Shown piece after piece: positions 1 to 4,681 of a stretch of 5,143 nucleotides of DNA (its first letter is position 1; each line of letters starts with the position of its first letter). Under the pieces are notes generated by a model, which had not been told where the DNA came from, did no database searches, and saw nothing but the letters and a program-made list of their open reading frames with translations. Source of the stretch: Chloroflexia bacterium (lineage in GTDB: Bacteria > Chloroflexota > Chloroflexia > Thermomicrobiales > UBA6265); NCBI GenBank assembly GCA_013698285.1, contig JACCVE010000005.1, positions 1 through 5,143 on the forward strand. Direction: 5' to 3'. A program made the translations under genes and the position numbers.

Positions 1-1440
1 CAGGTTGTAGAAGAACGCCCCGAACCGGGCCCCGGTGAGGTCCGTCGCCGCGTCGGTCACGGCCTGCACGAGCTGGCCCAGGTCGAGCTGGGCCGTCAAC
101 AATTGCCCGACGCGATTGACCGTGGCCAACGTCGTGGCCCCGGCCTCGGCGCGCTCGCGGGCCGCCCGCTCCCGCGCCAGCACGATCTCACGCGCCGCCT
201 CGGTCTCGGCCCGGTCGACGCCGACGGCGATCGCGTCGGTGACCGATCCCAGGACCCCGATCACCGCCTCGCTCAGGGGCTGCCGCGCGAACACCGCCAT
301 CACGCCCACCAACCGGTCTCCCGTCAGCAGGGGATACCCGGCGAAGGCCACCATGCCCTCCCGCGCCGCCCAGTCCTGGTCCGAGATCTCGGGATCGCCC
401 AACACGGCGTTGGTGAGGTGGGGTTGGCGCAAAGCGGCGATCCGGCCGATTTTCAAGGTGCCGACCGGCACCCGGCCGTGGCTGCCGTCCAGGTGGGTGT
501 ACATCCCCGCGCTGGCCCGCAGCACCAGGACGCCCGGGTCATCTTCGTCGAGGGTCCAGATCCGGGCGAACGCCACGTCGAGGTGTGCCACCAGGGCCTC
601 GGCACACCGCCGGAGCTGGTCGGGCAGCGGCAGGCTGGCCGTCAGTGCCGTCCCGACCGCCGCCACGAGTGCGGACTGGCGCTCCCGTTCTCGTCGCTCC
701 GAATGCACGGCGGCGCGATCGGAGAGGTCGCGGGCGATGGCCGACGCCCCGACGACCTGCCCGGAGCGATCGCGGATCGGCGACATCGTGATCGCGACCT
801 CGACCCGGGTCCCGTCTTTACGGAGTCGCTCGGTCTCGAACGGCGGGATGGGCTCTCCAGCCTCCAACCACGTCCGGATCGACACCAGTTCGTCCTCGAG
901 TCCCGGCGGGATCAGGAGGGAGATGTCCCGACCGAGGATCTCGTGCGCCGCGTACCCGTAGAGCCGTTCGGCGCCGGGGTTCCAATCGGTGACAGTGCCA
1001 TCCAGGGCCCGGCCGACGATCGCCTCCCGCGACCCCTCCACGATCGCCGCCAGTCGTGCCGCGTCGCGCCCGGCCCGCCACCGGCCGTCGATGTCGATCG
1101 CCATCCCGGCCCAACCGATCACGGCGCCATGGGCATCGTGGATGGGGGCGACCCGGGCCACGTGCCACCGATAGTCGCCGTCGGCGCGCCGGAAACGGTG
1201 CTCGACGTCGAAGGCGTCGCCCTCCGCCGATGCCGCCCGGACGGCCGTCTCGAACGATGCAAGGTCGTCCGGGTGGACGGCGTCCCGCCAGCCCTCCCCG
1301 AGGCTCGCCTCGAGCGAGAGGCCGGTGTAGACGCTCCAGTACGGATTGACATAGTCGACGGTGCCATCGGGCCGCGCCGTCCAGACCGGTTGCTGGAGTG
1401 CCTCGGCGACGACGCGGTCGGCGAACGGGCGACGAGACAT
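1..1440 (-). CDS. PAS-PAS-GAF-GAF sensor protein, N-terminal part (C-terminus beyond the left edge)
   Basis: The minus-strand frame from the ATG at 1440 is open for 480 codons to the window edge. Residues about 6-118 form a PAS/PAC unit of the PAS_3 type, with VHPDDL at 55-60 and YRWHVARVAPI at 90-100. Residues about 126-240 form a second PAS, with TDWNPGAERLYGY at 151-163 and the PAC strand RLRKDGTRVEV at 205-215. Residues about 254-410 look like a GAF domain. Residues 408-440 are a charged Glu/Arg/Ala-rich helix, probably a coiled-coil linker. From 441 a second GAF begins (VNRVGQLLTAQLDL... FGAFFYN). There is no signal peptide or membrane segment, so the protein should be cytosolic and sense a small ligand, redox state or light through its PAS/GAF domains. 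The output module (histidine kinase, GGDEF or PP2C phosphatase are all usual after such arrays) is not visible. The frame stays open back to a TGA at about 1549-1551, so an in-frame ATG at 1479 or GTG at 1482 or 1512 could be the true start. None has a strong Shine-Dalgarno. I chose 1440 because the PAS homology begins soon after it. Confidence 0.88.
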   Translation of the reverse strand, partial: MSRRPFADRVVAEALQQPVWTARPDGTVDYVNPYWSVYTGLSLEASLGEGWRDAVHPDDLASFETAVRAASAEGDAFDVEHRFRRADGDYRWHVARVAPIHDAHGAVIGWAGMAIDIDGRWRAGRDAARLAAIVEGSREAIVGRALDGTVTDWNPGAERLYGYAAHEILGRDISLLIPPGLEDELVSIRTWLEAGEPIPPFETERLRKDGTRVEVAITMSPIRDRSGQVVGASAIARDLSDRAAVHSERRERERQSALVAAVGTALTASLPLPDQLRRCAEALVAHLDVAFARIWTLDEDDPGVLVLRASAGMYTHLDGSHGRVPVGTLKIGRIAALRQPHLTNAVLGDPEISDQDWAAREGMVAFAGYPLLTGDRLVGVMAVFARQPLSEAVIGVLGSVTDAIAVGVDRAETEAAREIVLARERAARERAEAGATTLATVNRVGQLLTAQLDLGQLVQAVTDAATDLTGARFGAFFYNL

Positions 1441-1482
1441 GACGGTGTGATCCGATCCCCGAGTCTGGTCCAGCCACATCAC

Positions 1483-1498
1483 CCGCGCCCGGGCGCGG
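1483..1498. repeat. 16-bp perfect palindrome upstream of the sensor gene
   Basis: CCGCGCCCGGGCGCGG reads the same on both strands with no spacer. It is centred about 50 bp upstream of the chosen sensor start at 1440, between the start and the candidate -10 element at 1530-1538. Position and perfect symmetry would suit an operator for a dimeric repressor. It consists only of G and C in a G+C-rich genome, so chance occurrence is plausible. If the true start is 1512, it would lie inside the coding region. Confidence 0.35.
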
Positions 1499-1529
1499 CG
1501 ACCATCTCCCACGGGCGACGATGGGGCCC

Positions 1530-1538
1530 AGTATCGCA
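1530..1538 (-). promoter_or_regulatory. Weak extended -10 promoter candidate for the sensor gene
   Basis: On the minus strand the bases read TGCGATACT, an extended -10 (TGn) followed by GATACT, which matches TATAAT at four of six positions. No good -35 hexamer lies 16-18 bp upstream. Transcription from here would give a leader of about 80 nt before the ATG at 1440 and would cross the palindrome at 1483-1498. This is the best candidate I found in the gap, but it is weak. Confidence 0.22.
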
Positions 1539-1832
1539 GCTTCCGTGATCAGGTCGGGTACCGCGGCCACTCCCGGGCACCGGGCGACGTGCGTGCTCAA
1601 CGTGGACGTGTACCGGAAGGAACGAGGCATGGCGACTGACCGGCACGCACGGCCCGACACACTCGGGCCCGCCGGGGACGCCATCTGAGAACCAGTCGTG
1701 GGCGCGATCAGTGCCGGGACGCTGGAGGATTCGAGTCTCGTCGAGTGTCTCACCACCCGGAGGCCAGAGTGGAATCGTGATCGGGCCGTTGGCGCTCCGC
1801 CCCATCCCGTTGGCCGATCACCCCACTCGGAT

Positions 1833-1860
1833 CGGTGTCCCGGCGCTCGGGGGGACACCG
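1833..1860 (-). terminator. Stem-loop after the amidotransferase gene, possible terminator
   Basis: CGGTGTCCC (1833-1841) and GGGACACCG (1852-1860) are perfect 9-bp arms around a 10-nt loop. In the direction of transcription the stem begins 21 nt after the amidotransferase stop codon (1882-1884). No T-run follows, so it is not a classical intrinsic terminator. It may be a Rho-assisted 3' end or an RNA-stabilising stem. Its position directly after a gene and before a 390-bp gap supports a transcript end here. Confidence 0.42.
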
Positions 1861-1881
1861 GGTCCCGTCGAGGCCTGTCCC

Positions 1882-2670
1882 CTACTCGCGGGACGGCGCG
1901 AAGAAGTTGCGGAGGACGGTCGCCCCGGCCGGATTGGCGGCGTCGTATCGCTCGGGGTGGAACTGCACCCCGAACACGGGCCGGTCGCGCCGCTCGATGG
2001 CCTGGATGCGGGACCAGGGCGAGGTCGCCCGACCGACGAACCCGTCGGGCACCTCTTCCAACTGCCAGTAATGCGATTGGAAGAAGGTCCCGGGCTGGTC
2101 CAGGCCAGCAAAGAGCGGGCATTCCGGGTCTCCCCGCACCGGCAGGAAACCGCGTTCCTTCCGCTGGCCGGGTGCGAAGCGCGGGTCGGGATCGACCTCG
2201 CCCTCGGCCAACGGCCCCAGCGGTCCCCAGCCAGCGCCGTGGGCGAGGCCGATGAGCTGATGCCCGGCACAGATACCCAAGATCGGCACGGGCGCGGCCC
2301 GGATCACGTCCAGCAGCCCCGCCATCGCCGTGAAGTCGAAGTCCGCCCAATCCGTGGTGTTACCGCTGATGACGACCGCCGCCACCCCGGTCTCCTCGAC
2401 CATGGCGGGGGAGACACCGGCGTAGCCGGCCACCAGGCACGTCGCGCCCGCCGCGCTCGCCAGGCGATCGCGGGCCACGTCGAGCCTGGCCCGGTGGGAG
2501 GCGCCCAGCACCGGGTCGGTCAGGACCCGCTCGTGCTCCGTATCGACGTACAAGACGATCGGCCGAACGCCTCCATCGCCCGTTGCCACGGCACCGCGAG
2601 GGAGGGGCGGCGGCGTGTTCGTCGGGCCCCGCTGGTGCTCCCCCGCGGGTCTCGTCCCGTCACCGCTCAT
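1882..2670 (-). CDS. Class I glutamine amidotransferase, stand-alone (GMP-synthase GATase-like)
   Basis: The product is 262 residues. A glutaminase domain fills about residues 37-258: an opening strand RPIVLYVDTEHERVL (36-50), ISGN (101-104) in the usual oxyanion-turn position, the nucleophile elbow LGICAGHQ (131-138) with Cys134, SHYWQLEEVPDGF (199-211), and VQFHPE (235-240) giving His238 and Glu240. The triad is complete, so glutamine hydrolysis is likely. No synthetase domain is fused, and the acceptor substrate cannot be told from sequence. GMP-synthase-type amidotransferases, gamma-glutamyl hydrolases and unassigned stand-alone members all remain possible. Residues 1-35 are Pro/Gly-rich and probably disordered. 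The frame is open to an ATG at 2844, but that start would read across the divergent promoter. The ATG at 2670 has GGTGAGGAG just upstream (within 2674-2684), the only good ribosome site. A GTG at codon 28 lacks one. The gene is divergent from the ABC operon and is followed by a stem-loop at 1833-1860. Confidence 0.87.
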   Translation of the reverse strand: MSGDGTRPAGEHQRGPTNTPPPLPRGAVATGDGGVRPIVLYVDTEHERVLTDPVLGASHRARLDVARDRLASAAGATCLVAGYAGVSPAMVEETGVAAVVISGNTTDWADFDFTAMAGLLDVIRAAPVPILGICAGHQLIGLAHGAGWGPLGPLAEGEVDPDPRFAPGQRKERGFLPVRGDPECPLFAGLDQPGTFFQSHYWQLEEVPDGFVGRATSPWSRIQAIERRDRPVFGVQFHPERYDAANPAGATVLRNFFAPSRE

Positions 2671-2684
2671 CGACTCCTCACCCC
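2671..2684 (-). promoter_or_regulatory. Ribosome-binding site that decides the amidotransferase start
   Basis: The minus strand reads GGGGTGAGGAGTCG directly before the ATG at 2670. GGTGAGG sits 5 nt and GAGGAG 3 nt upstream of the start, slightly close but purine-rich. The alternative in-frame ATGs at 2844 and 2700 have nothing comparable, so this site favours the 262-residue product. Confidence 0.6.
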
Positions 2685-2703
2685 TCCGTCGCCGGGCCAT
2701 GGA

Positions 2704-2769
2704 GCCACACCGGCGTTCTCTATCCCGCATCCCCGCTCGACCATCCGGTCTGGCTCGCTCCGGTGTGGC
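2704..2769. repeat. 10-bp inverted repeat upstream of the amidotransferase gene
   Basis: GCCACACCGG (2704-2713) and its exact reverse complement CCGGTGTGGC (2760-2769) are separated by 46 bp, 56 bp centre to centre. The proximal arm ends 34 bp before the amidotransferase ATG. It could be a pair of half-sites for a regulator, or the closing stem of a structured leader if transcription begins farther right. Function is inferred from position only. Confidence 0.4.
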
Positions 2770-2861
2770 GGCAACGATGCGGCCCCCGGGCATCAGGAGA
2801 TCCCGTTCCCCGCGATGACGCCCCGGCCTGCCGGGCTTTGCCATCGTCGGTCGCCCGGCTG

Positions 2862-2890
2862 TTGACAGCGAGGGGCACGATTTCTACACT
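2862..2890 (+). promoter_or_regulatory. Sigma-70-type promoter of the ABC transporter operon
   Basis: TTGACA (2862-2867) is a perfect -35 consensus. After exactly 17 bp comes TACACT (2885-2890), matching the -10 consensus TATAAT at four of six positions including the key A2 and T6. The predicted start point is near 2896-2898, giving a leader of about 115 nt before the ATPase ATG. No other pair of hexamers in this region comes close. A perfect -35 with ideal spacing in G+C-rich DNA suggests strong basal activity that needs repression or post-transcriptional control, consistent with the repeats that follow. Confidence 0.75.
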
Positions 2891-2894
2891 CCCG

Positions 2895-2992
2895 GCCATC
2901 GCATGTCGCAACGTGGTCGCATCTCGACGCCGCCGGCGGTGCACCGGACCGAGCGTCGCCATCGCATGGTGGCGACGTCTCGCGATGGCGAC
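2895..2992. repeat. Recurring GCCATCGC elements around the transcription start, possible operators
   Basis: GCCATCGCATG occurs twice exactly, at 2895-2905 (over the predicted start point) and 2958-2968, 63 bp apart or about six helical turns. A third copy of the core is inverted at 2982-2989 (GCGATGGC). A partial copy, GCCATCG, lies upstream of the -35 at 2840-2846. Same-face spacing and overlap with the start point suit a repressor that binds cooperatively or loops. No regulator gene is in the window, and the element is not one I recognise. Confidence 0.5.
2954..2992 (+). promoter_or_regulatory. Leader RNA with two mutually exclusive hairpins before the ATPase gene
   Basis: The arm GTCGCCATCGC (2955-2965) pairs perfectly over 11 bp with GCGATGGCGAC (2982-2992), loop 16 nt. 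The overlapping arm CGTCGCCA (2954-2961) also pairs perfectly over 8 bp with TGGCGACG (2970-2977), loop 8 nt. TGGCGAC is therefore present twice (2970-2976, 2986-2992), competing for one upstream partner. The longer stem ends 8 nt before the ribosome site AGGGG (3001-3005). This could tune translation or respond to temperature or ions. The same bases also make up the DNA repeats described for 2895-2992, so a protein-operator role is an equal alternative. Confidence 0.45.
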
Positions 2993-3012
2993 ATCGTACC
3001 AGGGGAACACCG

Positions 3013-4050
3013 ATGATCACGCTGGAGCACGTGTCCAAGGTCTTCACGTCGGGCGGCCAGACCGTGCGGGCGGTGGACGACGTGAGCCTCGAGGTCGGGG
3101 CGGGCGAACTCGTGGTGCTGATCGGACCGTCCGGCTCGGGCAAGACGACGACGATGCGGATGATCAACCGCCTCGAGACGCCGACCGGCGGCCGGATCAT
3201 CGTCGACGGGCGCGATGTCCTGACCCTCGACGTCGTCGAACTGCGCCGCCGCCTCGGGTACGTGATCCAGCAGGGCGGCCTCTTCCCCCACTTCACCGTG
3301 GCCGACAATGTCGCGGTCGTGCCGCGGTTGCTGGGCTGGCCGCGACGCAAGCGGCGCGAGCGGGCCGAGGAACTGCTGGCCCTCGTCGGCCTTCCGCCGG
3401 AGCGGTTCGCCGACCGCTTCCCGCGCCAGCTCTCGGGGGGACAGCAACAGCGGGTCGGCGTGGCGCGGGCGCTGGCCGCGGACCCACCGATCATCCTGAT
3501 GGACGAGCCCTTCGGCGCGGTCGACCCGATCACCCGCAAGCAACTGCAACGCGAGCTCCGCCGCATCCAGGCGACGGTGCGGAAGACGATCGTCTTCGTG
3601 ACCCACGACATTGCCGAGGCATTCTTGCTGGGGGACAGGATCGTCCTGATGTCGGAGGGACGCGTCGTCCAGGACGGCACGCCGGCCGACCTACTGCGCC
3701 ACCCGGCCGATCCCTTCGTGACGGCATTCATCGGGGAAGACCGCGGCATGCGCGCCCTCCACTACACCAGCCTGGCCGAGTTGGCCGCCCCGGCCGGGGA
3801 GGATGCCCCATCCGACGGGCTGGCCCTGCCCGGCACGATGACGGTGCTCGAGGCGACCCGGGAACTGGGCCTCCGGGGAGCGACGGCCGGGGACGGGATC
3901 TGGGTCACCGGCGACGCCGGGGAGCGGATCGGCCATCTCCCGTTCCACCGGCTGGCGGCGGTGCTGGGGGAGACGCTCGCCCCGGAACAGTCCGGCCCGG
4001 ATCCGAGCGCGAGCCCGGAAGGAGAGCCGTCCGATGGACTACCTGCGTGA
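3013..4050 (+). CDS. opuCA: Osmoprotectant (glycine betaine/choline-type) ABC transporter ATP-binding protein
   Basis: The product is 345 residues and powers import by the two membrane proteins encoded next. All ATPase motifs are intact: Walker A GPSGSGKTT (38-46), Q-loop Gln86 in YVIQQGGLFPH (83-93), signature LSGGQQQRVGVARAL (140-154), Walker B IILMDEP (160-166) with catalytic Glu165, D-loop VDPITR (170-175) and switch His198. YVIQQ.GLFPH and FGAVDPITR are typical of the OpuCA/OpuBA/YehX branch. After residue 240 the family normally carries two CBS domains (total about 380-400 residues). Here only about 105 residues remain, with one CBS-like stretch (about 276-320) and a tail (321-345) that holds five acidic and no basic residues. 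AGGGG (3001-3005) lies 7 nt before the ATG, and no earlier in-frame ATG exists. The last 17 nt overlap the next gene, whose ribosome site is read here as Glu-Gly-Glu (336-338). The substrate cannot be fixed without the binding protein. Confidence 0.93.
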   Translation: MITLEHVSKVFTSGGQTVRAVDDVSLEVGAGELVVLIGPSGSGKTTTMRMINRLETPTGGRIIVDGRDVLTLDVVELRRRLGYVIQQGGLFPHFTVADNVAVVPRLLGWPRRKRRERAEELLALVGLPPERFADRFPRQLSGGQQQRVGVARALAADPPIILMDEPFGAVDPITRKQLQRELRRIQATVRKTIVFVTHDIAEAFLLGDRIVLMSEGRVVQDGTPADLLRHPADPFVTAFIGEDRGMRALHYTSLAELAAPAGEDAPSDGLALPGTMTVLEATRELGLRGATAGDGIWVTGDAGERIGHLPFHRLAAVLGETLAPEQSGPDPSASPEGEPSDGLPA

Positions 4051-4672
4051 ACATCCCGACCGGGTCTGGGAACTGACGAGGCAACACGTCGAACTCGTCG
4101 CCGTCACGATGTTCTTCGCCATCCTGATCGGCGTCCCGCTCGGCATCGTCATCACCCGCCTGCGATGGCTCGAAGGCCCCGTCATCGGCACCACCGGCGC
4201 CCTCTACACCGTGCCGAGCCTGGCGCTGTTCGCGATGATGATCCCCTACACCGGCCTCGGGCGCCGGACCGTGGTGATCGCCCTGACCCTGTATTCCCTC
4301 CTGGCCATCATCCGCAACACCGTCGCCGGGATCGACGGTTTACCGGCCGCGACGCTCGACGCCGCCCGGGGGATGGGGATGACGGGGACCCAGCGCTTGG
4401 TGATGGTCGAGCTACCGCTGGCACTGCCGGTGATCATGGCCGGGGTGCGGCTGTCGGTCGTCGCCGCCATCGGCATCGCGACCATCGCCGCGCTGATGGG
4501 GGTGGGCGGTCTCGGCCGCCTCATCTTCGACGGGATCAGCCGGCTGGACAGCGACCGCATCATCGCCGGGGCACTCGCCGCCTCGGTGCTGGCGCTGGGG
4601 GCGGACTGGTCGCTGGCGCTGCTGGGCGACCTGCTGCGCAAAGATACCCGCGCCTCTCGCGGGTGGAGGTGA
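4034..4672 (+). CDS. opuCB: Osmoprotectant ABC transporter permease, first subunit
   Basis: The product is 212 residues, the full usual length for the short OpuCB/OpuCD permeases. Hydrophobic segments lie at about 20-40, 50-72, 78-97, 130-157 and 176-200. The cytoplasmic coupling (EAA) loop is clear: DAARGMG (109-115) followed by VELPLALP (125-132), with Asp109 where Glu is usual. LAIIRNTVAGI (90-100) is characteristic of the branch. The start at 4034 overlaps the ATPase gene by 17 nt in another frame and is preceded by GGAGAG (4021-4026), 7 nt upstream, so translation is probably coupled. It should pair with permease 2 as a heterodimer spanning the cytoplasmic membrane and dock on the ATPase dimer. 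The final codons contain a hairpin that abuts the next gene's ribosome site (4646-4672). Confidence 0.91.
   Translation: MDYLREHPDRVWELTRQHVELVAVTMFFAILIGVPLGIVITRLRWLEGPVIGTTGALYTVPSLALFAMMIPYTGLGRRTVVIALTLYSLLAIIRNTVAGIDGLPAATLDAARGMGMTGTQRLVMVELPLALPVIMAGVRLSVVAAIGIATIAALMGVGGLGRLIFDGISRLDSDRIIAGALAASVLALGADWSLALLGDLLRKDTRASRGWR
4646..4672 (+). promoter_or_regulatory. Hairpin abutting the strong Shine-Dalgarno of permease 2
   Basis: ACCCGCG (4646-4652) and CGCGGGT (4658-4664) form a perfect 7-bp stem with the 5-nt loop CCTCT. The very next bases, GGAGGTGA (4665-4672), are a near-ideal Shine-Dalgarno that includes the permease 1 stop codon and lies 9 nt before the permease 2 ATG. The loop bases CCTC (4653-4656) could pair with GAGG (4666-4669) in an alternative fold that hides the ribosome site. 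A simultaneous pseudoknot looks sterically impossible because only one base would cross the 7-bp stem. This may set the relative output of the two permeases. Confidence 0.4.
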
Positions 4673-4681
4673 CGGCGCGCC

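Larger units (their letters stand above)
1441..1881. other. 441-bp gap without a convincing gene
   Basis: This lies between the amidotransferase stop and the sensor start, which share the minus strand. Open frames exist in several registers, but none has a recognisable domain, a good ribosome site or conserved-looking composition. I read them as G+C-driven spurious frames. What can be seen: a 9-bp stem-loop at 1833-1860, a 7-bp stem-loop at 1651-1669 (GGCCCGA, 5-nt loop, TCGGGCC), a 16-bp palindrome at 1483-1498, and an extended -10-like element at 1530-1538. No tRNA-like cloverleaf or inserted-element ends were found. A T-loop-like string near 1728-1738 has no matching acceptor or anticodon arms. 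Confidence 0.6.
2671..3012. other. 342-bp divergent intergenic region
   Basis: This separates the amidotransferase (minus) from the ABC operon (plus) and must carry the start signals for both. The right half has a strong sigma-70 promoter (2862-2890), repeated GCCATCGC elements and leader hairpins. The left half has a 10-bp inverted repeat (2704-2713 with 2760-2769). For the minus strand I found only a poor -10-like GATAGA (plus-strand 2719-2724) without a matching -35. CCCGG/CCGGG (2822-2835) forms a short stem not followed by T residues, and CCGCCGGCGG (2930-2939) is a loopless palindrome. No small gene was recognised. Confidence 0.7.

Noticed and set aside
103..1548. 481-codon open frame on the plus strand, opposite the sensor gene
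   Set aside because: It runs exactly antisense to a gene with clear PAS and GAF domains. Its product is Arg/Pro/Gly-rich with no domain, as expected for a G+C-driven shadow frame.
1725..1790. tRNA-like T-loop string near GATTCGAGTC
   Set aside because: The flanking bases do not form a 5-bp T-stem, and no acceptor, D or anticodon arms can be drawn on either strand.
1479..1805. Possible 108-codon gene on the minus strand in the gap
   Set aside because: No domain, no clear ribosome site, odd composition rich in Pro, Arg and His. It is kept only as part of the gap finding.
818..2350. 510-codon minus-strand frame crossing sensor, gap and amidotransferase
   Set aside because: It is out of frame with both real genes, has an Arg-rich low-complexity product, and spans two recognised coding regions.
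2719..2747. GATAGA as a -10 element for the amidotransferase promoter
   Set aside because: No hexamer resembling TTGACA lies 16-18 bp upstream (the bases there read CGGATG or similar).
2822..2840. CCCGG/CCGGG stem as a terminator between the divergent genes
   Set aside because: Only 5 bp with no T-run, and it lies between divergent starts where a terminator is not expected.
2671..2844. N-terminal extension of the amidotransferase from the ATG at 2844
   Set aside because: It would start within 20 nt of the divergent -35 element, has an Arg/Gly-rich non-conserved product and lacks a ribosome site. The ATG at 2670 has one.
2583..4076. 497-codon plus-strand frame overlapping the ATPase gene
   Set aside because: It is in a different frame from the fully motif-bearing ATPase and its product has the composition of a shadow frame.
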